Source: Chitinophagaceae bacterium (GTDB lineage: Bacteria > Bacteroidota > Bacteroidia > Chitinophagales > Chitinophagaceae). From it: a DNA stretch of 64,000 bases. Every line of letters starts with the position of its first letter. Position 1 is the stretch's first letter. Positions 17,291 through 25,329 of this stretch are shown here, piece by piece. The position numbers and the translations under genes are program-made. The notes under the pieces are model-generated. The model saw nothing but the letters and a program-made list of their open reading frames with translations. It did not search any database and was not told where the DNA came from. Where the stretch lies: assembly GCA_020403455.1 (NCBI GenBank), contig JADBXP010000028.1, positions 1 to 64,000 on the forward strand, read 5' to 3'.

Positions 17291-17554
17291 ATGCGTCAAT
17301 CTAAAAAGAAACAATACGTTTCATCGGTTCAATTTCAAAGAGCAGGTTGTTGGTTGTGCAGTTTCATACTGGCAATTGTTGCTTTGCTGAGTTGTACACC
17401 AGTTAAAGAGTACCAGAAGAATAAATTGAATGACAGCGAGATGGTGCTAACAAATCGAAAAATTGAAAAGACAGAACTAAGCTTTCTTTCCTACAGAGAG
17501 GGGGCATCCGGAGCCAATGCCGGAAAAAGCGGTGGTGGCTGCGGTTGCAATTAA
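17291..17554 (+). CDS. DUF4266 small lipoprotein with C-terminal GGGCGCN
   Basis: An 87-residue protein. A basic N-terminus and hydrophobic segment lead to LLSC, a plausible lipobox, so the mature part is about 50 residues. The protein ends in a glycine-rich stretch and the sequence SGGGCGCN at the very terminus, the DUF4266 hallmark. The region SEMVLTNRKIEK with later REGASG is also typical. The function is unknown. The two terminal cysteines are obvious partners for the thioredoxin encoded 8 bp upstream, or a site for a metal or cofactor. Confidence 0.85.
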   Translation: MRQSKKKQYVSSVQFQRAGCWLCSFILAIVALLSCTPVKEYQKNKLNDSEMVLTNRKIEKTELSFLSYREGASGANAGKSGGGCGCN

Positions 17555-17576
17555 ATTGTTTTGAAACTATCGGAAC

Positions 17577-18776
17577 ATGAAAAAACTCACGCTCGCTACG
17601 ATAGCCCTCTATCTGGGAATTTTATCGGTTTTTGCACAACCGTTGAAACAGAATGATTCTGCCTACAAAAAAAGAAAACTAAGTTTCGAAGAAGCCAACC
17701 TGATATCGAGCTATTACCAGCAAGATGGTAATAATTCCTCCATAACCGGAGGTATTGGAACAGAAAAGCTAACAGACCTGTCAACTCAGTTTTCCATCAA
17801 ACTCACGAAGGTTGACCGCAAGTGGAGGAAACATACCTTCGACCTGGAAATGGGTATTGATCACTATACATCCGCTTCCTCCGACAGAATCGACCTGAAA
17901 GCCAACTCCTCCGCATCCTACAACGATACCAGGTTCTATCCCTCTGCCAACTGGTCGATGGAAAATGAAAAAAAGGGAACTACCGTTGGTGCAGGTGGCT
18001 CATTATCTGTTGAGTTTGACTATGTCTCTGTTGGCGGACAGTTCAATGCATCCAAAAAAACCAAGGACAAAAGTGGGGAATGGGGCGTGAAAGTGTTTAC
18101 CTACTTGGATAACTTAAAAATGATATTGCCGGTTGAACTCCGATCGGGTCCGTTCATTCCCAGAGGTACCCAGTATCCATGGACCGATCGGAATACTTTC
18201 GGGACTAGTTTGAGTTATACTCAAATAGTCAATACAAAATTGCAACTGGCACTGCTGGCTGATGTAATATTTCAGCAGGGCTTTTTGGGACTTCCGTTCC
18301 ATCGTGTATATTTTTCAGATAACAGTGTACACATGGAAAACCTTCCGACAACTCGTTGGAAAATTCCTGTATCGCTTCGCTTCAGTTATTTTGCATCAGA
18401 TCACCTGATATTGCGTGGTTATTACCGATACTATCAAGATGACTGGGACTTATCAGCGCATACGCTGAGTATTGAACCCGTCATCAAACCAACTGCATTC
18501 TTTTCCATCAGTCCGTTTTATCGCTTATATGTTCAACAGGCAACCAAGTACTTTGCCCCTTATCAGGTGCATACCGCTGCCAATCGGTTTTATACCAGCA
18601 ACTTCGACTTGTCCAGTTTTACCAGCCATTTTTTCGGCTCCGGCATGCGGCTGGCAACTCCCGGGGGAGTTTTGGGCTGGTCGAAATTGAGCGCATTGGA
18701 ACTACGGTATGGTCATTATACCAGAACCAATAACCTTGTGTCAGATGTTATCTCTCTGAACCTCACTCTGCGCTGA
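17577..18776 (+). CDS. DUF3570 outer-membrane beta-barrel-like protein
   Basis: A cleavable signal peptide ending at VFA-Q is followed by about 370 residues of alternating amphipathic strands, rich in aromatic residues (YYRYYQDDW, YRLYVQQ). The C-terminal strand ends in ISLNLTLR, consistent with an outer-membrane beta-barrel. It matches the DUF3570 family, which co-occurs with DUF4266 and thioredoxin genes. It starts 22 bp after the DUF4266 gene. Function is unknown. The context suggests that the barrel and lipoprotein form one envelope complex. Confidence 0.8.
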   Translation: MKKLTLATIALYLGILSVFAQPLKQNDSAYKKRKLSFEEANLISSYYQQDGNNSSITGGIGTEKLTDLSTQFSIKLTKVDRKWRKHTFDLEMGIDHYTSASSDRIDLKANSSASYNDTRFYPSANWSMENEKKGTTVGAGGSLSVEFDYVSVGGQFNASKKTKDKSGEWGVKVFTYLDNLKMILPVELRSGPFIPRGTQYPWTDRNTFGTSLSYTQIVNTKLQLALLADVIFQQGFLGLPFHRVYFSDNSVHMENLPTTRWKIPVSLRFSYFASDHLILRGYYRYYQDDWDLSAHTLSIEPVIKPTAFFSISPFYRLYVQQATKYFAPYQVHTAANRFYTSNFDLSSFTSHFFGSGMRLATPGGVLGWSKLSALELRYGHYTRTNNLVSDVISLNLTLR

Positions 18777-18778
18777 TG

Positions 18779-19288
18779 TCAGGGACGGAGTCCAAAAAAA
18801 GTAATTTGCTTTCCCTCTTCTGCATAGCAGGCACGGCGAAACAAAACCATTCCTTCTAACATAAATTGAATGGAACCACCCCGCAGCGGGTGAACCCCTT
18901 CCGCTACCCGCCATTGAACGGGCTGTCCCAGTTGAATTGCCGGACAATCACTGCCTTGCAGATAGGTATTCAACGAACTTAGTTGCTGTTGCAGCAACTG
19001 AAAATGCACCGGATCACGTACCTGCCAGCAAAGGCGGCCCTCCGGGTCTGATACTACAGGATCAAGGGTAACCATCCATTGGTGCTGTGTACTACAAATT
19101 CTTTGCATCCAACGGATCAGGGTATCTTCCATCCCCTCCCGTGCGAGAAAAGATGCCACACATCCGGCCTGCGCCGGCAATAAAAGCCGGTCGCGTACTT
19201 CCCCGGGTAATTGTACCGTCAACCAATAATGCCACCAGTTCCGGGTGGTTCTTTTATCCCTGATTCCTTCCGACATCTCCGTTACCAT
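18779..19288 (-). CDS. uncharacterised protein divergent from umuDC
   Basis: 169 residues, no signal peptide or membrane helix, rich in Trp and Gln. Layout and phrases such as WQVRDPVHFQLLQQQLSSL and the terminal QITFFGL faintly recall 2H phosphoesterases (2'-5' RNA ligase family). However, I find neither of that family's HxT/S motifs, so any such enzyme would be inactive. It shares the short AT-rich regulatory region 19289-19356 with umuD, so it may be co-regulated with error-prone repair. The start could be 19288 or 19276. I do not recognise its function. Confidence 0.6.
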   Translation of the reverse strand: MVTEMSEGIRDKRTTRNWWHYWLTVQLPGEVRDRLLLPAQAGCVASFLAREGMEDTLIRWMQRICSTQHQWMVTLDPVVSDPEGRLCWQVRDPVHFQLLQQQLSSLNTYLQGSDCPAIQLGQPVQWRVAEGVHPLRGGSIQFMLEGMVLFRRACYAEEGKQITFFGLRP

Positions 19289-19303
19289 AAAAAAAACAGT
19301 TAA

Positions 19304-19341
19304 TAATTATTTTAGCATAAAAATACTAATTATTTTAGCAT
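19304..19341. promoter_or_regulatory. tandem 15-bp operator-like repeats ahead of umuD
   Basis: TAATTATTTTAGCAT occurs twice in direct orientation, at 19304-19318 and 19327-19341. The copies are 23 bp apart, about two helical turns. They lie just upstream of, and next to, the candidate -7 element for umuD. They are also within the divergent region for the gene ending at 19288. The arrangement suggests binding sites for a repressor controlling both directions. No LexA box of a known type is recognisable. Confidence 0.55.
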
Positions 19342-19343
19342 TG

Positions 19344-19352
19344 TAAAATTTG
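19344..19352 (+). promoter_or_regulatory. possible -7 element of umuDC
   Basis: TAAAATTTG resembles the Bacteroidota -7 element TAnnTTTG with one extra base. It lies only 4 nt before the umuD ATG, so the transcript would be nearly leaderless. No clear -33 TTG is visible at the expected spacing. Confidence 0.3.
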
Positions 19353-19356
19353 ATTT

Positions 19357-19788
19357 ATGCTCCCGGAAAAAGGATATGAAACTGCGTACAGGGGATCGAA
19401 AGATTTTTCACAGCTGGAAGTGCCAACTGCGAATGCCACCGGCTTTGGTGCTGCCGCTGATGATTATATGGAAAGAGGCATTGACCTGAATGAACAGCTC
19501 ATCAGCAATAAACCCGCCACATTTTTTTTTCGCATGAGCAGTGAAGCCATGCAGGAAGCAGGCATTTTTCCGGGGGATGTGCTCATCGTCGACCGGAGCA
19601 TTCCTGCAAGACATGGTAAAGTAATCATTGCTGTGGTGAATGGAGAGATGATGGTAAGGCGACTGATGCAACAGCGGGGCAAAACATGGTTGACTGCCGA
19701 CAACAAAAATATTCCTCCCCTGAGCGTCGATGCGGAGCATGAGTTAACGGTGTGGGGAGTTGTCGTTTATGCCATTCATACTGTATAA
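19357..19788 (+). CDS. umuD: UmuD-like S24 protein lacking catalytic Ser and Lys
   Basis: It aligns well with UmuD from the cleavage region onward: TGFGAAADDYMERGIDLNEQLI, then GDVLIVDRSI and HGKVIIAVVNGE. UmuD self-cleaves with a Ser/Lys dyad. The serine of the GDSM motif (E. coli Ser60) is replaced by Ala64 in SSEAM (codon 19546-19548), and Lys97 is replaced by Arg101 (codon 19657-19659). The cleavage dipeptide Cys-Gly is Thr28-Gly29. As written it cannot self-process by the known chemistry. It ends with a stop directly abutting the umuC start, so the two are translationally coupled. It may act as an uncleaved regulatory partner of the polymerase. Confidence 0.85.
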   Translation: MLPEKGYETAYRGSKDFSQLEVPTANATGFGAAADDYMERGIDLNEQLISNKPATFFFRMSSEAMQEAGIFPGDVLIVDRSIPARHGKVIIAVVNGEMMVRRLMQQRGKTWLTADNKNIPPLSVDAEHELTVWGVVVYAIHTV

Positions 19789-21066
19789 ATGCGTGCCATT
19801 GTAGATTGTAATAGTTTTTACTGCACTTGTGAGCGACTCTTCCGGCCAGGGCTCGACCAGCAGCCTGTTGTGGTATTGAGCAACAATGACGGATGTATCA
19901 TCGCCCGCAGTGATGAAGCCAAACAACTCGGCATTGCCATGGGTGAGCCTTATTTCAAAGCCCGCCCGCTGATAGAAAAAAACAAAATAGCTACTTTCTC
20001 CTCCAACTATTATCTGTACGGTGACATGAGCTGGCGGGTAATGGAATGTATGCGCAGTCTGTTGCCACCCGAATGTGTCGAAGTATATTCCGTTGATGAG
20101 GCCTTCCTCGATCTGAGTCATTTACCCATAGAACAGGTACATAGCTACTGCCTGGTAATCAAGCAAAGAATCGAGCAATGGACGGGGATACGTGTATCCA
20201 TTGGGGCTGCGCCTACCAAGGTACTCAGCAAAGTAGCCAACAGGCTCTGCAAGAAAAACAAGATTGCCACCGGTGGTATACTGGTACTCGATGATCCGGA
20301 AAAGATAACGGAAGCCCTGCGACAAACGGCGGTAGCAGATATTTGGGGCATCGGTCGGCAGTACGCAGAAAAACTGAGGTCAATGAACATTCACACGGCA
20401 GAAGACCTGCGCAAACAAAATACTGCCTGGGCGAGAAAAATTCTGGGAGGTGTAACCGGTGTACGCCTGCTGCATGAGCTGCAGGGAATGCCCTGCATCG
20501 GCATGCTCGAAGAACTGGTAACCAAAAAAATGATTGCGACCACACGCATGTTCGGAAAAGATGTGCGGGAACTCAGCGCCATCCGGGAAGCCATCGCTAC
20601 CTATACTTCCCGCGCAGCGGAAAAACTGCGGCGACAGAAAGGTGCCGCCTCCTGTATTCACATTTTTCTCATACCCAAGTCACCACCTACCGCCGGAAAA
20701 TTCAGACACGGACCGGTAGTAGGAACCTATGCTACCCTTCCCCGTGCTACCGATGCCACCAACGACCTGATCAAGCCGGCACTACAAATGGTGCAGGAGA
20801 TATTTGAAGAAGGACTCATCTACAAAAAAGCGGGCGTGATGTTGTCAGGAATCGTTCCCAGAGATGCAGTGCAGGGCTCATTGTTTGAAGCAGAAGATAG
20901 CAAAAAAGCTGCCCTGATGAAGATGATAGACAACGTGAACTTTGCCATGCGTGGTCACCTGCTCAATTTTGCAGCAGCAGGCACCGCAGGTCACTGGAAA
21001 ATGCGGCAGGAAATGCGCAGTCCCCGCTATACAACACGCTGGGAAGAATTGTTTCTTATCCGTTAG
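19789..21066 (+). CDS. umuC: Y-family DNA polymerase V catalytic subunit
   Basis: Translesion polymerase, 425 residues. The metal-binding aspartates are in MRAIVDCNSFY at the N-terminus and in VEVYSVDEAFLDLS. The fingers/palm motif NNDGCIIARS and the little-finger and C-terminal extension typical of UmuC follow. Its ATG begins directly after the umuD stop. It overlaps the convergent DUF4136 gene by 4 nt. Induction presumably follows the repeat region upstream of umuD. Confidence 0.93.
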   Translation: MRAIVDCNSFYCTCERLFRPGLDQQPVVVLSNNDGCIIARSDEAKQLGIAMGEPYFKARPLIEKNKIATFSSNYYLYGDMSWRVMECMRSLLPPECVEVYSVDEAFLDLSHLPIEQVHSYCLVIKQRIEQWTGIRVSIGAAPTKVLSKVANRLCKKNKIATGGILVLDDPEKITEALRQTAVADIWGIGRQYAEKLRSMNIHTAEDLRKQNTAWARKILGGVTGVRLLHELQGMPCIGMLEELVTKKMIATTRMFGKDVRELSAIREAIATYTSRAAEKLRRQKGAASCIHIFLIPKSPPTAGKFRHGPVVGTYATLPRATDATNDLIKPALQMVQEIFEEGLIYKKAGVMLSGIVPRDAVQGSLFEAEDSKKAALMKMIDNVNFAMRGHLLNFAAAGTAGHWKMRQEMRSPRYTTRWEELFLIR

Positions 21067-21611
21067 TTTACCCGGCCCGGAAAACGTTCCATCAACATTC
21101 GCATAGCAGTGGAGGCAGCAGCAGCACGAGAAGTGTTTTTCTCAGGAATCACTCCCTGTACAGCTCCCTGCCACAATAACTCGCGCTTAAGCGCGTCTAC
21201 CACATGCACAGAAATAGTCCCTTCACGATAACGACCTACTTCAACTGTTTCACTCTTCCAGGTATAGTTGCGTTGGCCAATATACCGGGGAGCACCATCG
21301 GTACGAAAATCAGTTTGTCGCGTTTGAACCTGCTCCTTCACCACGATTCCAATGTTAATGAGCCAATTTGGGCGATCGGAAACGCGTTCATATCCCCGCT
21401 GTTGTAATTCTACTGCGATTGCCTGCTGCAATTCAGCAATGCCGTCCGCGAACTGTGCCGTAATGGTATCACCACTGGCTTTTACCTCGTAAAATCCAAA
21501 GGTTCTTTTCTCTTGCCAGTTAACACCGGGCGCCGACTCAACCGGCAATACGCGAATGCTAGTACAAGAAGTAAAAGCTAACAAGACGATGACAATCATA
21601 ATTGGTCGCAT
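21063..21611 (-). CDS. DUF4136 lipoprotein
   Basis: A hydrophobic leader ends in the lipobox FTSC, so the protein is probably anchored in the envelope. The mature domain matches DUF4136, with FGFYEVK near the start, a PNWLINIGIVVKE strand and a late VHVVDALKRELLWQG segment. Function is unknown. DUF4136 proteins are common envelope lipoproteins in Bacteroidota. The start at 21611 (MRPIMIV) is preferred to an in-frame TTG at 21620. It is 57 bp downstream of the AsmA-like gene on the same strand. Confidence 0.8.
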   Translation of the reverse strand: MRPIMIVIVLLAFTSCTSIRVLPVESAPGVNWQEKRTFGFYEVKASGDTITAQFADGIAELQQAIAVELQQRGYERVSDRPNWLINIGIVVKEQVQTRQTDFRTDGAPRYIGQRNYTWKSETVEVGRYREGTISVHVVDALKRELLWQGAVQGVIPEKNTSRAAAASTAMRMLMERFPGRVN

Positions 21612-21668
21612 AAAAAACAAAATGGTAGTGAAAGGATGAAAGTTTTACAACAAAACCCTTTAAATAAA

Positions 21669-23897
21669 CTACTGAACAGCTAGTTGAACAATGTATTTGG
21701 GAGGTGCGCTTCGCTGTAATTGCATATCCGGTTGAGCATTGCGGATTTTATACCGGGTTGCAGGCAACTGCTTTTCCGCTAGATAAGCAACAATAGCTGC
21801 ATTGCGGCGCTCCATCACCTCTTTAACTTGTCTGCTCAGCGTTTCTTTTCCAATGATGCGGACACATTTTTCATCCGTAGAATGTAGATCAAGCTGACCG
21901 GAAACAAGACTGTTGACAAATTTTACAAAAAGTGAATCTGACTCAGGGAGACTATCCAGCCGCTGTTTGATTTCTGCCGTAAGAGAACCTCCCGCGGGCA
22001 ACCGAAGATATTTTTTCTTGGTCTCATTCACCGCTATCACTGCAGACTCATCTTCCAAATTGGTTTCTTGCACCAATTCCATGGTCATTTCCTGCTTCTG
22101 TTGTAGAACCTTGCAAAGATTATCCAATACCCGCTTTTGCTTAGGCTCAATACCCAATTGTACATAATCGAAATACACTTCTTTGAAATCTTCTTCCTTG
22201 CCACCAAACAAATTCGCCACCAAACGAAATGGAGCCGTGGCCGCCTTCACAATAAGATTTTTCACCACTTGCCATACTACTTTGCCCCATTTGAATTTAG
22301 GATCATCCAAGCTTCCTTTGACAGGAATGTCGAGGTGGATATTCCCCTTTACATCTCTCAATAAAGCTACCGCCAGTGGTACAGGCAGATTCATGGCAGT
22401 GGCATTCTTCACTTTCTTGCCTGTCTTTACGCGCTCCACATCAAGAACATTCTTGCTATTGAGTTGATTGTTGATGATGGAAGTAACATTCTCATACCGG
22501 ATCTTCCCCCGCTGGAAAGGGGTAGCAACAAAATACTTGAAATAGGGATTGAAGTCTGTAATCAGCAAATCACGAAAACCTGCATCGATGATGATGTCTT
22601 TATAATTTTTCGGGTTGACCTTCAGCGTTCCTTTCAGTCTGCCTGAAGTATTCAGCCGGGAGCTGATGGCAAAGTTCAGGAAATCATTCTGGCTGTTGAT
22701 CCGTTCACTGGTAAGCAATACGGAATCGAGTATATAGCGAAATCGATCACCCCGGGTATAATCCGTGAAAACACACTGACCTCCGGCTATGCTCAGCTTA
22801 TTGATCTTGTATTCATTTTCATCATATTGTTGCACCAGGTCTTGGATATATCCTGCCATCATCAGAAAAATGTTCGAATAAACCAATGCGGAAGTATCAC
22901 CACGTACTTCTGATGGGGTGGTAAAAATGCGTTCATAATTGAACCCTTTATCGTACATCGTAAGGCGAATAAAAGGTCGTTGCATATTGATGTAGGCAAA
23001 ATCGTACCGATTCTTACGGGTATGGATGGTGTCTATTTTTACAGCCATCTGTTCAGCTGCCGTAAGCAACTCGCCTGACTCATCAACTATGGCAAACTTG
23101 CGCGCATCGATGTCTCCGGAAAAGGCAATGTCGAGTGGCTTATCGGCATTGCCCTTCAGCCGGAAATGACTGCTGACAACTCCGCGTAGTTCCTTCACTT
23201 TCATATAATCCCGCAAATACGGATACATCCAGCCTATGTTCAGTTGGTCGACCTGTCCGCTCAAATAGTAATCACTCGTACGGCTGTCATAATCTACCTT
23301 CCCATCAAGTGTACCTCCGGTTTGCAAACGGGTTACCAGTTCGGCATGGTAGGTAGGATCATTCCAGGCAATATCTCTTACTTTAACCTCTGTTTTATTT
23401 AATTGCAGAACAACTGGTGGCTTGCTGTTTTGATAGATCAGTGTTCCCCCATGAATGTTGAGTTGTCTCACCCAATATTCAGTGGGGGGTGTTCCCTTGG
23501 GTGGTGGCGGACCTGAAGCGAACCGCTGAACCAAATCATCAAAATTGAAGTGATTGCCTTTTTGAACAATCCGAACGACAGGACGATGCAGCTGAAGTCT
23601 TTTGATCAGATAGTTGGAATACAATAACCGCCACAATCCCAGTTTGGCATCTACCTCTCCTACGCCTACAAATACCTGCTTTTTATTTTTTTCATGAATA
23701 CGTAAACCCTTGACGTTGATTTCCCCGGTAAACAAGTTAATTCGGAGATAATCCATATTGATCAGCCTTCCCGTATATTCCTCACTGTATTTTTCAATCA
23801 GGTAGCGGGCAACCGGAGAAATAAAAATTGCCAGCAGAATAAACAGGGCTACCAGCGAGGCAAGGGTAAAGAGCAGAATTTTCTTCCAATTAAACAT
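21669..23897 (-). CDS. AsmA/DUF748-family envelope protein
   Basis: One N-terminal membrane helix (residues about 8-30) is followed by some 700 residues of beta-rich repeats, including DFNPYFKYFVATPFQRG and GNIHLDIPVKGSLDDPKFKWG. The last of these is typical of DUF748/AsmA-like proteins. The protein is inferred to span the periplasm. Proteins of this superfamily (AsmA, TamB, YhdP) are linked to lipid transport or outer-membrane homeostasis. The chosen ATG at 23897 leaves MFNWKKILLF at the N-terminus; an upstream TTG would add four residues. It is followed by the DUF4136 lipoprotein. Confidence 0.8.
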   Translation of the reverse strand: MFNWKKILLFTLASLVALFILLAIFISPVARYLIEKYSEEYTGRLINMDYLRINLFTGEINVKGLRIHEKNKKQVFVGVGEVDAKLGLWRLLYSNYLIKRLQLHRPVVRIVQKGNHFNFDDLVQRFASGPPPPKGTPPTEYWVRQLNIHGGTLIYQNSKPPVVLQLNKTEVKVRDIAWNDPTYHAELVTRLQTGGTLDGKVDYDSRTSDYYLSGQVDQLNIGWMYPYLRDYMKVKELRGVVSSHFRLKGNADKPLDIAFSGDIDARKFAIVDESGELLTAAEQMAVKIDTIHTRKNRYDFAYINMQRPFIRLTMYDKGFNYERIFTTPSEVRGDTSALVYSNIFLMMAGYIQDLVQQYDENEYKINKLSIAGGQCVFTDYTRGDRFRYILDSVLLTSERINSQNDFLNFAISSRLNTSGRLKGTLKVNPKNYKDIIIDAGFRDLLITDFNPYFKYFVATPFQRGKIRYENVTSIINNQLNSKNVLDVERVKTGKKVKNATAMNLPVPLAVALLRDVKGNIHLDIPVKGSLDDPKFKWGKVVWQVVKNLIVKAATAPFRLVANLFGGKEEDFKEVYFDYVQLGIEPKQKRVLDNLCKVLQQKQEMTMELVQETNLEDESAVIAVNETKKKYLRLPAGGSLTAEIKQRLDSLPESDSLFVKFVNSLVSGQLDLHSTDEKCVRIIGKETLSRQVKEVMERRNAAIVAYLAEKQLPATRYKIRNAQPDMQLQRSAPPKYIVQLAVQ

Positions 23898-24020
23898 AGC
23901 AGATGCCAAAGATTCCTTTCGGAAATTTTATTGTGGTGATGCTGCAAAATAAGAAACTTTCTCAATTATCGGGATTACCGGCATATCTGGCCAGCTCGTC
24001 AATAACAGGTGGGTAAAATT

Positions 24021-25262
24021 ATGGAGGAAATATCCCCCTTACCATTAAATTTGCTGAATTATTCAGGCATGAAACCAACTCTCTCCTCCAACGAATCCAT
24101 CCCGTCAGCTAAAAAGAAAATCATTGTTTTGGGCAGTGGTCCCAACCGGATTGGCCAGGGAATCGAGTTTGATTATTGTTGCGTACATGGTTTATTAGCC
24201 ATAAAGGAGTGTGGATTTGAAGCCATCATGGTGAATTGCAATCCCGAAACTGTTTCCACCGATTTCGATATGGCCGACAAACTTTATTTCGAGCCTGTAT
24301 TTTGGGAACATTTGTGGGACATCATAGAGCTGGAAAAACCCGATGGGGTTATTGTTCAGCTGGGCGGACAAACTGCCTTGAAACTTGCCAAGCGATTGCA
24401 CGAAAAAGGAGTAAATATTATTGGGACTTCCTTTGACAATATGGACATTGCAGAAGACAGAGGCCGCTTCAGTGACTTGCTCAAAGAATTGAACATCCCC
24501 TACCCCCGCTATGGTACAGCCTACACTGCCGATGAAGCGATTGAAGTTGCCAATCAGGTAGGATATCCTGTACTGGTAAGACCCAGTTATGTACTAGGGG
24601 GTCAACGTATGCGCATCGTTATCAACGACGAAGACGTAGAAAAAGCAGTAGTGAGTCTTTTGAAACATCTGCCCGGTAATAAAATTCTGATCGACCATTT
24701 TCTTGATCGTTGTCAGGAAGCTGAAGTGGATGCCATCTTCGATGGAGAAGACTTCCATATCATGGGCGTAATGGAACACATCGAGCCAGCCGGGATCCAC
24801 AGTGGTGACAGCAATGCCGTTCTTCCCGCCTTCAACCTCTCCCCCTTGCTGGTGGAAACAATGGAACATTATGCAGAAAAAATCGCGCGAGCCCTTGACA
24901 TCAGAGGATTGATCAATATCCAGTTTGCCATCAAAGACAACAATGTGTATGTGATAGAAGCCAATCCGCGTGCTTCCCGTACCACCCCCTTCATTGCAAA
25001 AGCCTATCAAATTCCCTACCTGAACATTGCTACCAAGGTAATGTTGGGAATGGCCCGCCTCAAAGATTTTAATCTGGAAAAAAAGCTGGAGGGATATGCC
25101 ATCAAAGAACCAGTTTTCAGCTTCAACAAGTTCCCCGGCGTGAACAAAGAGTTAGGTCCTGAGATGAAAAGTACCGGGGAGTCCATTCGCTTTATCAAAG
25201 ACCTGAAAGATCCCTACTTCCGCACGCTTTATAAGGAAAGAAGCATGAACCTTAGTAGGTAA
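24021..25262 (+). CDS. carB: C-terminal half of carbamoyl-phosphate synthase large subunit (split CarB)
   Basis: The protein corresponds to the second synthetase half of CarB only. It has the linker, then GSGPNRIGQGIEFDYCCVHG, the second ATP-grasp domain (RPSYVLGGQRM, NIQFAIKDNNVYVIEANPRASRT) and FNKFPGVNKELGPEMKSTGE. There is no first ATP-grasp half, no oligomerisation domain and no C-terminal MGS allosteric domain. The upstream 110 bp cannot encode the rest. The N-terminal linker-like residues suggest breakage at the mid-protein junction, as in split carB of some archaea and Aquifex. The partner half must lie elsewhere, or this is a leftover duplicate. The reading frame is intact. Confidence 0.85.
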   Translation: MEEISPLPLNLLNYSGMKPTLSSNESIPSAKKKIIVLGSGPNRIGQGIEFDYCCVHGLLAIKECGFEAIMVNCNPETVSTDFDMADKLYFEPVFWEHLWDIIELEKPDGVIVQLGGQTALKLAKRLHEKGVNIIGTSFDNMDIAEDRGRFSDLLKELNIPYPRYGTAYTADEAIEVANQVGYPVLVRPSYVLGGQRMRIVINDEDVEKAVVSLLKHLPGNKILIDHFLDRCQEAEVDAIFDGEDFHIMGVMEHIEPAGIHSGDSNAVLPAFNLSPLLVETMEHYAEKIARALDIRGLINIQFAIKDNNVYVIEANPRASRTTPFIAKAYQIPYLNIATKVMLGMARLKDFNLEKKLEGYAIKEPVFSFNKFPGVNKELGPEMKSTGESIRFIKDLKDPYFRTLYKERSMNLSR

Positions 25263-25329
25263 AAACACCTAATTTCTTACCCGTTTTTTCACGGAGTTTC
25301 TACACCGGCTTTTAATCAAACAGAAATCC

